Shown here piece after piece: positions 17,041 to 27,425 of a DNA stretch of 64,000 nt. The stretch's first letter is position 1. Every line of letters begins with the position of its first letter. Both the position numbers and the translations under genes were made by a program. The DNA lies in the NCBI GenBank assembly GCA_017506865.1, contig JAFCMP010000041.1, positions 1 to 64,000 on the forward strand. Reading direction: 5' to 3'. The notes beneath the pieces were generated by a model. It saw only the letters and a list, made by a program, of their open reading frames with translations, had not been told where the DNA came from and did not search any database. The DNA is from Tribonema minus (taxonomy: Eukaryota > Sar > Xanthophyceae > Tribonematales > Tribonemataceae).

Positions 17041-18400
17041 TCAGAATGGTGTGTACCGTGCACGTTTGCGGCATAGCAGTGTCATGCTTGGTACATTATG
17101 ATCCTTGTGGCGAGCACAGGTCAGGAAAAATCTACAAAACTTGAAGCTCCAGTTTGTGCGCCCTCCGCAATGTGCGACAATGCACTTTCGATCACATGGC
17201 TTGCATCGAGAATCTGGTGGGACAAGCTCTCCTTGTGCCAGCCAGGTTTCACCAGCACAACCTTGCAAGCCTTTGCGTGGGCAGGACACACTGGCATAAT
17301 GTTTTGGACATGCCTTGCTGCCCTGAGAATATGTCTCATGACACACCTTGCACTCTCTGCATGCTGCACACTTGACGCGACTGTGCGGAACATGCTCATC
17401 GGCGGTAAACCACACAATTTCGCCACACCGTGGCTGTGAACATATTGCTGAAGTGAAATGGTCTGCGCAGCCGTATTCATCTTGGCTCCAAACAAATCCA
17501 CACTCTACACACAATCGGCACATGTCACAAGTATCTGTCTTGCACACCCGTTCACCCCGCCTAAGCCAGAAAGTTTCGCCACAATGGTCAAGTAGGACAA
17601 TGAACCTCTTTAAAGTGTTCATCGCACTTGCGCCTCTGATATCCTGGAATTACACCACACACTGGGCATGGCGGCTTTTGCATTTGACGTCTCTGTGTCT
17701 GAGCGAGTCGCAGTGAAGCAAGTAGATCACTGTTTCCCACTTCCACTTCCTCATCTTCGCCTGCCCCATCCGCACCTATGCCTGCCCCATCCGCACCTTT
17801 GCCTGCCCTGTCCGCACCTTTGTCTGCCCTGTCCGAACCTTTGCCTGCCCCGTCCGCACCTTTGCCTGCCCTGTCCGCACCTTTGCCTGCCCCGATATGT
17901 TTGATGCAGTCTTTAACAATCGGCCCTATTGTTTGCCCAGTTGTGCCGTGTATCATCACGTATACTACTGTAATTGGTTGAAAAAACACTGGCACCTGAG
18001 CTGCTGAGAACTTGTGTTGTCATCTGCGATTGCAACCGTCTTCCACTCAAGCCGTGCATCACTCCATCTGGGGGCATTCGAGAACGCTGTGACAATACTT
18101 CGGCAGGCGCATATGCTTATACTTTGCAGGTACGTCGTAACCGTCGCTTTTCGAAGTGTTGTCACTTTCATCTGGTGACATCCACACAAGGCGACCGTCA
18201 TGCATGTCATGCCCTGCGTACACGAGTTCAAGCATTGTCAAATCTGACAGTTTCCTACCCGATGCAGCCCTCCTCTGCATCAATTCACTGTATGCCAGCT
18301 CCAGCGCTTGTGAATGCCAGCAGACTTGCTCCGCCTTACTGCACGACTTGAATTGTGCAAGCAGTCAGGAATTGTTGCGGCCCCATAGTTCAGTGGAGCT
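17041..18400 (-). pseudogene. Cys/His-rich zinc-finger-like protein with frame breaks
   Basis: I do not recognise the family. Read on the minus strand, three overlapping frames hand over to each other. About 18400-18059 is a mixed segment ending in VLECPQME. About 18060-17965 continues in another frame. 17995-17588 holds a Gly-Ala-Lys-Asp 7-aa repeat and then CPVCGVIPG...CDEHF. 17622-17041 is a ~190-aa region with at least four Cys/His clusters in which CxxC pairs alternate with GCADHF- or KACPKHY-type Cys-His ends. The clusters recur about every 50 residues and look like zinc-binding modules. Frames change at about 18060 and 17600, each time without loss of the protein pattern, so indels (real or sequencing) or short introns are likely. 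The last frame ends at the TAA-side stop near 17041. The 18401-18860 stretch upstream holds nothing I can support. Confidence 0.5.
17758..17893. repeat. 21-bp coding minisatellite
   Basis: About six and a half units of a 21-bp repeat (plus strand GCCTGCCCCGTCCGCACCTTT with changes). On the minus strand this encodes the 7-aa repeat G-K-G-A-D-R-A in the Cys-rich gene. Confidence 0.85.
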
Positions 18401-18859
18401 CTGTGTGTAATACTTGCTGATCATGTGCAGAATGACCGACCTGAACATAATGCAAGCACGCAACTTGCCTTTTACGACTATATCAACTAGCCCCAGATCT
18501 TGCGCTGCCTGCCTATACCATACCTGCCACCTACCATCAGTAGGTCAAGGTGTCAGTTCAACAGAAAATGGAGTCACATGCAGGTCTTCATAGCTGGTGT
18601 TTGCATATATACGTGGCGTTGTTGGCAGAGTGTACACGTCGTCGTTTACCACAGTGCTCATCGTGGTGTGTGGGGTCGACACACTCAATAGGCGCCATAT
18701 CTACATGCAGCACTCCACCACTTCACCTGTCAGTGGTCACAGAGAATAATCATTGTCTGCATAACACAAATCAGGTGTTGCAAGCAAGTTATCAAACATA
18801 TATGTAGAATGTACATCAAGGAGCGGGTGCAAAGCCAGCAGCAGTAGAGGTGCTCTGCA

Positions 18860-20930
18860 CGCACAAAGTTCAGCAGCTCAAAATCCTAACCCTAACCAGA
18901 CTCAGGAACTTCAAGTTTGTGCTGTAAGGCTGTATGGCGAGCACTCATGTAGGGACAGTTTGAACCTCTCTCAGCCTGACCTCACCTACACTTGCGACGC
19001 TGGACCACAATCATTTGCACTTTGCGAATTTCTTGCGAGTGTCGTACCGACCCCATTCAGGGTCAGCCTCTGAAAAACACATTTCTCGACAGGACCAGAC
19101 TCAGGATCTTCAAGAATAAAGTTGACATGTGTTGAGCTCTCACCATCTTGGCGGACTGATGTTCTGTTGACATTCAAGCAAGAGCTGTGCGCCATTCCAT
19201 GTCCAAGTATGTTGGCGACTTGCACATGCCCATTGCTCCACGGCCACTGCTGTATCACAAGTTGCCTGCATGTGTGTCACAGATTGCCTGCATGCTGTCA
19301 GGGGATGAGTTACTGAAACAAATCAACAACGCCAATCAAATATGTTGGTGAGTTGTGCATGCCCGTTGCTCCACGGCCACTGCTGTGTCACAGATTGCCT
19401 GCATGCTGTCAGGGGATGAGTTACTGAAACGAATCAACAACGCCAATCAAACATGTTGGTGAGTTGTACGTACATGACCGTTGCTCCGCGGAAACTTGCC
19501 TGCATGCCTGGGCGTGCCTCAAGAACTTGCATTTTTAGCATAAGTTCAACTATAGCAGGGTTGTGCGAAAACGTATTTAAAATATGCTCCAAATACGGGC
19601 GTATTTGACCATCAAAACACTTCACAGCGAAAATTAAACGAGTGCACGTTGTGCACTTTTTTCGACAGGCCCAGCCACAGGAACGTCAACTTTCAGCACA
19701 AGTTCAACTCTGCGCTGTAAGGCTGAGTATGGTGACTGCTAATGCTGGCCATGTTTGAACCTCTCTTAGCCTGACCTCTCCTACACTCACGATCTTGAGC
19801 CATAATTATTTGCACTTATACAATCCTTTTTCGACAGGCCCAGCCTCAGGATTCTTGAGCTCAAACAAAAGTTCAACTGTAGGCGGTAAGGCTTAGTATG
19901 GCGAGCACTCATGTAGGGACAGTTTGATACCTCTCCTAGCCTGATCTCGCCTACACTTTTGATGCTGGACCATAATTATTTGCAGTTTACGAAAACCTGG
20001 CGAGCGTCGTACCGACCCCATTTAGGGTCAGCCTCTGAAAAATACTTTTTTCGACAGGCCCAGCCACAGGAACGTCAACTTTCAGCACAAGTTCAACTCT
20101 GCGCTGTAAGGCTGAGTATGGTGACTGCTAATGCTGGCGATGTTTGGACCTCTCTTAGCCTGACCTCTCCTACACTCACGATCTTGAGCCATTATTATTT
20201 GCACTTATACAATCCTTTTTCGACAGGCCCAGCCACAGGAATGTTGAGCTCAAACAAAAGTTCAACTGTAGGCGGTAAGGCTTAGTATGGCGAGCACTCA
20301 TGTAGGGACAGTTTGAACCTCTCCTAGCCTGATCTCGCCTACACTTTTGATGCTGGACCATAATTATTTGCAGTTTACGAAAACCTGGCGAGCGTCGTAC
20401 CGACCCCATTTAGGGTCAGCCTCTGAAAAACACTTTTTTCGACAGGCCCAGCCACAGGAACGTCAACTTTCAGCATAAGTTCAACTCTGCGCTGTAAGGC
20501 TGAGTATGGTGACTGCTAATGCTGGCGATGTTTGAACCTCTCTTAGACTGACCTCTCCTACACTCACGATCTTGAGCCATAATTATTTGCACTTATACAA
20601 TCCTTTTTCGACAGGCCCAGCCTCAGGAATGTTGAGCTGAAACAAAAGTTCAACTGTAGGCGGTAAGGCTTAGTATGGCGAGCACTCATGTAGGGACAGT
20701 TTGAACCTCTCCTAGCCTGATCTCGCCTACACTTTCGATCTTGAGCCATAATCGTTTGCAGTTTATCAATACTTTGCGTTTCTCAACAGGCGCAGCCTCA
20801 GAAACTTCAAGTATATATTTAACATGCGTTGAGCTCTCACCATCTTGGCAGGCTGATCTTCTGTTGACATTAAGCATGAGCTGTACAAGCTTGGCGCCAG
20901 TCCATGCCCTGCAGGTGGTACACGTCATCA
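18860..20930. repeat. Higher-order satellite array
   Basis: Two related half-units alternate to give a ~388-bp period. The word GACAGGCCCAGCCACAGG falls at 19664, 20053 and 20441, and the sister word GACAGGCCCAGCCTCAGG falls between, spaced about 169 and 220 bp. Each half-unit contains TTCGACAGG, CATAATTATTTGCA and AGCCTGA. The flanks at 18880-19200 and 20640-20920 share a third segment (TTGAGCTCTCACCATCTTGG), so the array lies inside a larger duplicated unit. Short ORFs in it are by-products. Confidence 0.88.
19205..19465. repeat. ~125-bp tandem duplication
   Basis: The sequence around AATCAACAACGCCAATCAAA and GTCAGGGGATGAGTTACTGAAAC is present two to three times in tandem, interrupting the satellite. 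A diverged relative (TGTCACAGATTG, GTCAGGAGAAGGG) lies at about 29480-29640. Confidence 0.8.
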
Positions 20931-21083
20931 CCAGGAAGCAGGTGGCAGGGGGATGAAAGAGAGAGTGCACAATGCATTGACAACAAGCAAGATACCAACA
21001 CCAGCAATAACATCAGTAAGAAATGGTGCATGTGCCCTTATATTCCATGTGTGTAGCTTGAGCATAAAGTGTGTGTGCGAAGA

Positions 21084-21575
21084 TCAGCACATGAAGTTGA
21101 AAATTGTGTGGTGTGCACGATGATAGTGCACTGCAGTTGCAATGGCGAGATTAGGGATCACCTCGCTCAGACCAAGACGGCTGCGAGCAATAGGATCCGT
21201 GCCATTCTCGCGCACCCACAGCTCAAGTTCCCCCCGTGAGTACGTGATGCCACTTGGGGTGATAGCAGGGTTCACCAGCCAATCGAGGAAAGTGGGGCAT
21301 AGAAAATGTGCCGGAATGTAAGGTGCAGCTTCTGCATTTCTAGCCCTGTAGATGATGTTGGCACACCGCACCATCATGGCCTCGGTGTACGCAACAGGGA
21401 ACCCGCTTTCAAGCCCGACTTGCTCCGCTGCATCTCTAAGATGCCTGTCATCAGCATTGAAACCGTGCAAGTCGCCAACTGTATTGTACCCGGCTAACTT
21501 GAAGACACGAGCTGTGACCTCGCCAATGCCTTTCAGGTTTGCTATAGCAGCTGAGATGATTAAGTCCCTGCTCAA
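21084..21575 (-). CDS. U-box protein with helix-hairpin-helix segment, terminal exon
   Basis: About 163 residues on the minus strand. An N-terminal helix-hairpin-helix-like segment (IANLKGIGEVTARVF) is followed by a C-terminal U-box of the form CPTFLDWLVNPAI..SGITYSRGELELWV...TDPIARSRLGLSEVIPNLA. U-box proteins act as E3 ubiquitin ligases with E2 enzymes. The family's hydrophobic and turn positions are kept although the N-terminal loop is unusual. There is no ATG at the upper end: an in-frame stop lies just upstream and an acceptor-like TTGTGTCTATAG precedes codon 1, so this is probably the last exon. The gene diverges from the EsV-1-7-type gene at 21851. A truncated copy of its N-terminal half lies at 26562-26690. 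Confidence 0.65.
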   Translation of the reverse strand: MSRDLIISAAIANLKGIGEVTARVFKLAGYNTVGDLHGFNADDRHLRDAAEQVGLESGFPVAYTEAMMVRCANIIYRARNAEAAPYIPAHFLCPTFLDWLVNPAITPSGITYSRGELELWVRENGTDPIARSRLGLSEVIPNLAIATAVHYHRAHHTIFNFMC

Positions 21576-22200
21576 CTTCTATAGACACAAAACATTACCT
21601 CTCTCAACGTGGTGTCTACTCTTCTCGATTTCGTACCTTACGAACTTGCAAGTGACGAACTACAGTTTTGACAGGCTCGGGTCACGGTCAGTGAAGCGTC
21701 AATTAAATGTTTATCAAGCAGTGAGGCGCGGATTGAATGTATATCAGGCAGCGACGCATCAATTGATTAATATCACACAACGTCATTGTGAGCAACTCGA
21801 TTCACTTCACTTTCAACAGGCATCATAGAATACATTCCTGCTTTGCACACATGATGGCGGATATGGAGGCAGTGAGGGAGGTGCGTGCACGAGGAGCATG
21901 CGTTGGCATATATGGCGCACAGTGAGGCTGAGAGGAAGCAACGTAGTGACGAGCAACACACCGCAAAGCACATTGCAGATGCTGCGAATGAGCAGGGGTG
22001 CAAGAAGGCACGGAAGAAGCCTGTTGTGAAAGCAGACACAGCAGCAGTGCCTGTCAACAAGCTGCCGGTAGAGGTCAAGAATGTCAATTTGTGGGATGCG
22101 CGCACACGAGAGTAGCATGCACTGGCATATTTTGCATACACACAACGACTTGCAGAAGAGAAGCGCGCAGCAAAGCGTGCTGCAGAAGCTGCCAAAGAGC
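21340..22200. repeat. Segmental duplication, copy 1 (U-box/EsV intergenic region)
   Basis: This segment is highly similar to about 26562-27425. It includes the 5' part of the U-box exon, the whole divergent intergenic stretch (21576-21850, no gene seen in it) and the N-terminal module of the plus-strand gene. The intergenic part holds short tandem words (GTTTATCAAGCAGTGAGGCG and the like) about 30 bp apart. Confidence 0.88.
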
Positions 22201-24927
22201 AGGTGAGTAATACACCAGAGCCTCTTCTGATAGCACCCAGAGCGGCAATTGTGTGCGACAACATGGACATTTGCAATGCGCGCGTCACTGCGCCGACACG
22301 ACAGGTTTCAACTGCTGCCCAACCTGACAGCAGTGCTGAACCAGAGGCTCCTGCTCCGTGTAAGCCCGCCAAGCTGCCGGCAGAGGTCAACACTCTCAAT
22401 TAGTGGGATGCGCGCGCACGAGAGGAGCATGCCTTGGCATATTTTGCGTACACACAACGACGTGCAGAGGAGAGGCGCGCTGCAAAGCGTGCTGCAGATC
22501 CTGCCGATGAGAAGGCGAGTCATAAGGCACAGCCTCTTTCGGCAGCACCCAAAGAGGCAACTGTGTGCCACAACATGGACAATTGCAGTGCGTGCGTCAC
22601 TGCGTCGACACAACAAGTCCCAACTACTGGTCAACCTGACTGTGTTGAGTCCAAGCCTCCTGCATTGTGTGCGGGGACGCCCTCCAAGCCGCCGGTAGAG
22701 GTAAAGACTGTCAATTTGTGGGATGCGCGAGCACGAGAGGAGCATGCCTTGGCATATTTTGCGTACACACAACGACGTGCAGAGGAGAGGCGCGCTGCAA
22801 AGCGTGCTGCAGATCCTGCCGATGAGAAGGCGAGTCATAAGGCACAGCCTCTTTCGGCAGCACCCAAAGAGGCAACTGTGTGCCACAACATGGACAATTG
22901 CAGTGCGTGCGTCACTGCGTCGACACAACAAGTCCCAACTACTGGTCAACCTGACTGTGTTGAGTCCAAGCCTCCTGCATTGTGTGCGGGGACGCCCTCC
23001 AAGCCGCCGGTAGAGGTAAAGACTGTCAATTTGTGGGATGCGCGAGAACTAAAGGAGCATACCTTGTCACATTTCGCATTCACACAACAACTTGCAGAAG
23101 AGAGGCGCTCTGCAAAGCGTGCTGCAGAAAGTGCCAAGGACCAGGTGAGCGATGAGCCACAGCCTCTTTCGGCAGCACCCAGAGAGACTATTGCGTGCGG
23201 CACGATCATGGACAGCTGCAGTGTGCGCGTCCATCCGACAAAGTGCAACAGCAGCTTGAACGTGCTGGTTAGCATGGACGACGACGTGCCATGTTGCACC
23301 AAGGGACCGGTTATGATGCGGCTGATCAGGAGGTGGGCCACTCGGCAGTACCTGCATCGTTTTGCCGATGCGCTAGCTGTGCCCATCATCCCTGCCCCCC
23401 CGCTTGCCGAGGTGATGCTCCTCGGCAACGCCATCCAACCTCCCTGCCAAGATGACTGCTCCGGACCATCTGCACCAGGGCAAGAGGGCGCGGTTGGGGG
23501 CAAACGTAAGCGAGGCAGTAGCAAGTCTGGCAAGCGTGCCATAGCGGCCAAACAGTGTGCTGTGAAAGGCTGCAGCAATCCCGCCAAGCGCAAGTGGTGT
23601 GGGGAGCACAAACGCTTTCAGGTATGTCGCCACCAAGGATGCAGCAAGGCGCCGATTTACAACATCCCTGGGGCTGCAGCACAGTGGTGCAGGGAGCACA
23701 AGACCGGAGACATGCAAGATGTTGCACACAAGAGGTGCATGCGGTGTGGACTGAAGATACCCAAGTTTGGGACGGAGGACGGCAGGCCGACCCACTGCGG
23801 TGACTGCAAGACGGCAGACATGCGTGATGTTGGCAATAATAAGTGCAAGGCTTGCAGACTGAAGCAACCAATCTTTGTGACGGAGGAGGGCTACCCCACG
23901 CACTGCGGTGACTGCAAGACGGCAGACATGCGAGATGTTATAAGCAGGATGTGCGAGGGGTGCAGTCTTAAGCGACCATGCTTCGGGGTGAAGGATGGCA
24001 GCCCCACCCACTGCGGTGATTGCAAGACGGCAGTCATGAGAGATGTTGCACACAAGAGTGTGAAGCTTGTGGATTGAAGACACCCACCTTTGGCATGGAG
24101 GATAGCAGCCCCACCCACTGCGGTGACTGCAAGACAGCAGACATGCGTGATGTTCGCAACAATAAATGCAAGGATTGCGGACTGAAGCAACCAAGCTTCG
24201 GGACGGAGGAGGGCGACCCCATGCACTGCGGTGACTGCAAGACGTCCACATGCGAAATGTTGTCAGCAAATCACGAGAACAGTGTGGGCTGAAGATACCT
24301 AGCTTTGGGGTTGAGGACGGCCGCCCCAGCCATTGCGGTGACTGCAAGGCGGCACACATGCGAGATGTTGTAAACAAGACATGTCCGCATGGTCGGAGAC
24401 TGGAATTATGACGCGGTGAGATCTGCCATATCAACAACATCGGCACACGATCTGTGGAGGAGATCTTCCCAGACGCTACAGCATTTGTGGTTTGGATTGG
24501 AGGTGATGACCTGCTCAAATTCATTGAAGCCATCAGCCAGCGGTTCAAGTGGGAAGAGATGGTGATGCCAGACATGATGGTGGGGCAGCGTACATTCTTC
24601 CACGACAGCTATTTCTGGCATAAAGACAAGCCCAAAGACGTGCGGGACACGCTGGCGCTGGTGCAAAGGGGCTACCAGCTCGTGCGCACACGAGACAGAT
24701 TGCCACCAGTCGAGGGAGCTCTCAACATCAACGTAGATGCGTCAAGGGGGTTCGCGGAGATCTGCTGCACCCTGGCTGCAGCGCCAGGGGTAGCAGATGA
24801 GGCATGGCCGACATTGTGGAAGTGTGCCGACAGCCTCGCGCAGCGTGCCATCATGCAACTCGGGCAGCAGCATGCGCATGTTAAGCAGAGCCTCATGACA
24901 AACTTCTTTGAAATCAATGGAAACTGA
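21851..24927 (+). pseudogene. EsV-1-7-type cysteine-repeat protein, multiply broken
   Basis: It starts at ATG 21851, shared in position with the copy at 27069. The N-terminal half is a ~105-aa repeated module (LWDAR..EEHALAYFAYTQR..EERRAAKRAA) present about four times. The C-terminal half has eight to nine Cys repeats with a 36-aa period from about 23555 to 24411. The first two are C-x4-C...C-x2-H, the later ones C-x2-C...C-x2-C followed by K-T-A-D-M-R-D-V. This matches the EsV-1-7 repeat known from brown-algal, green-algal and giant-virus proteins such as IMMEDIATE UPRIGHT. A 150-aa unknown C-terminal domain ends at 24927. Damage relative to the copy and the repeats: a 2-nt loss near 21890, in-frame TAG at 22113 and 22401, frameshifts near 24055 and 24245, and TGA at 24409. 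The stops replace different residues, so code reassignment does not explain them. Confidence 0.72.
22406..23035. repeat. 315-bp coding tandem duplication
   Basis: Two units (22406-22720 and 22721-23035) read nearly identically, 315 bp or 105 codons each, so the frame is kept. More diverged units lie on both sides (about 22090 and 23036 onward). Confidence 0.93.
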
Positions 24928-26140
24928 GTCACAAGTGCACGGATGTGTATGTGTCCTTGCGGGCTGTTGTTCTTGTAATTGGTCTGACATGCGTCACATC
25001 TCACCATCCGTGCAGCGGCACGCTTGTGATACAAGTTCTCTGTTTTATGCTACGAGTAGCATGAAATGCCAGGAGCTCTGGAAGGAGGAGACCGTTCTCT
25101 GGACCGGTACTTCAACTTCAAGTCCTGTGCCAGCAACTAGGAGGAAGGCTCTTTTTTTGCTTCAACAACAAGTGCTCAAGGCACCTACAAGGCAAGCAAC
25201 AAGAGGCCATCCTGGCTGGGAGACAGCAAGACCTCTGGAGCTGAGCCATATCCATTGGGCTCACTCTCCTTCTTCAGTCATGTCTACACAGGTGTGTCTT
25301 TGTTTGCCCCACTGATGTTTGCCCTGCAAGTTGGTTGCACTTTGATGTCACTAGCAGCTCAGCAGCTCTATTGCTCAAGAACATAGACTCCAGGCTGCTT
25401 TGCTGTATCATGGCTCAGCTCCACTTGCCGGCGACAACATCGGTGCTAGACTTTGAAGACTCTGTCGATTACTCCGACACAGTTTAATGCCGTGCACTTA
25501 GGCCACGAAGGTGTTCTGAAGTACTGCGTCCGCGACGGGGTCGCGCTGGCGGTGCAACAGACACATAGGGACGCTGCTATGTACTAAGACTGCCCAGCGT
25601 CTATCAGTTGCTCGCATGCTATGGCAAGTCCGTGCTGTTTAGTCCTGCAGACGACAGCATGCGATCAACGAAGCTCACGGTGTTTCCCTTCCAGCACACG
25701 GCTGCTAGGCACAACTGGCTGTACTGTCAGACTAGGTGCTCCAGCTACTTTGAGGAATCCGTGAGCATGGACACGCAACCATGCAACAGCGTTTTCCGTC
25801 AGTTAGTGTGAGCGCCGCTAACTGATTCGTGCACCTCGGCACAATGTTGCGTGCAGCGTGAAAACTCATGTATGCAACGGGACTGATCACCCCGACGCAT
25901 TTTGAGTTGACAATGTGGAGTTGTCCACACGCTGGCTAGACTCGCCTAGGCCGACCCTGGCACGCTTTTCAAGTGGAAAGGGGAATTATCGGTTCTGCAT
26001 AACCTCTGAGCAGATTGCATAAACTTTGAGCACTTTGAAAATCTTGAGCGCTCTGGCACGCCGTCGACGCGCACATTTTGAGCGTTTGCCCGCTCTACAC
26101 AGAAGTGCGTACTAGCGACGAGTTGCCAACTTTGTCGTGT
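24928..26140. other. Intergenic stretch, nothing recognised
   Basis: About 1.2 kb of mid-GC sequence with only short chance ORFs. I see no domain, repeat or terminal structure that I can support. Confidence 0.4.
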
Positions 26141-26322
26141 GTCTCAGGGAGGAAGTGCTATCCACACTGGCAACGCCGAACAGCCTGCGACGGCCTTAGC
26201 CTCCGTTGGGGAAACGGGTGGCGCGGGAACCGGCGGTGAGAGTAGCGGTGGCGGTGCGGATCCGCAGGCACAGCCCCCCCCCTGTGCACCCTGTGTCGGC
26301 GCCTCCTGCCGATCAGGGCGGC

Positions 26323-26565
26323 ATGTCGGCTGCGGTCGCCTCGACCCCTGCGAGCGCTGGGACTGCACCGACTGCCACTCCGCCTGTCACTGCCGCTCAA
26401 GCTCAAGGTCCCCCCGCGTCCTCCGGAAACCTGCCGGTCGCGACATCCGCCGCACCTGCCCCGGCTTCCGGTGATGGTCGAGAGCAGATGGACGACATCG
26501 TCCGAGGACTTCGCGCCGCTCTCCCCGCTATTAGCGACGAGGCTCTGCGCCGTGCTGCCCTGTAG
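26323..26565 (+). CDS. Short Ala/Pro-rich ORF, possible gag remnant
   Basis: This 80-aa ORF starts at ATG 26323. An Ala/Pro/Thr-rich run is followed by a charged helix (MDDIVRGLRAALPAISDEALRRAAL). The composition resembles the N-terminus of a retroelement Gag, but nothing diagnostic follows. It ends where the segmental duplication begins at 26562, so it may be cut off by that rearrangement. Confidence 0.25.
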   Translation: MSAAVASTPASAGTAPTATPPVTAAQAQGPPASSGNLPVATSAAPAPASGDGREQMDDIVRGLRAALPAISDEALRRAAL

Positions 26566-27425
26566 AGAATGTTGATTGATACACCGCACCATCATGGCCT
26601 TGGTGTGTGCAACAGGGAACCCGCTTTCAAGCCTGACTTGCTCCGCTGCATCTCTAAGATTCCTGTCATCAGCATTGAAACCCTGCAAGTCGCCAACTGT
26701 ATTGTACCCGGCTCACTTGAAGACACGAGCTGTGACCTTGCCAATGCCTTTCACGTTTGCTATAGCAGCTGACATGGTCAGTCCCTGCTCAACTTCTACA
26801 AACTTATTGTTCTAAATCTCTCAACGTGGTGTCTACTCTTCTCGATTTTGTACCTTACGAACTTGCAAGTGACGAACTACAGTTTTGACAGGCCCGGGTC
26901 ACGGTCAGTGAAGCGTCAATTAAATGTTTATCAAGCAGTAAGGCGCGGATTAAATATATATCAGGCAGCGACGCATCAATTGATTAATATCACACAACGT
27001 CATTGTGAGCAACTCGATTCACTTCACTTTCAACAGGCATCATAGAATACATTCCTGCTTTGGCACACATGGCGGATATGGAGGCAGCGAGGGAGGCGCG
27101 TGCACAACAGGAGCATGCGTTGGCATATATGGCGCACAGGGAGGCGGAGAGGAAGCAACATAGTGAAGAGCAACACACCGCAAAGCACACTGCAGATGCT
27201 GTGAATAAGAAGGGGCGCAAGAAGGCACAGAAGGAGCCTATTGTGAAAGCAGACACAGCAGCTGTGCCTGTCAACAAGCTACCGGTAGAGGTCAAGACTG
27301 TCAATTTATGGGATGCGCGCGAACGAGAGGAGTATACCTTGGCATATTTTGCATACACACAACGACTTGCAGCAGAAGAGAGGCGCGCTGCAAAGGGTGC
27401 TGCAGAAGCTGCCAAGCAGCAGGTG
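26562..27425. repeat. Segmental duplication, copy 2
   Basis: Counterpart of 21340-22200. It keeps the start of the U-box/HhH coding sequence (minus strand), the divergent intergenic region and the N-terminal module of the plus-strand gene, but the U-box itself is missing. The left boundary is abrupt at the word GCCCTGTAGA. Confidence 0.88.

Noticed and set aside
22113-22403. TAG reassigned as a sense codon
   Set aside because: The two TAGs stand for different residues (Glu and Leu) in sister repeats, so they are nonsense mutations.
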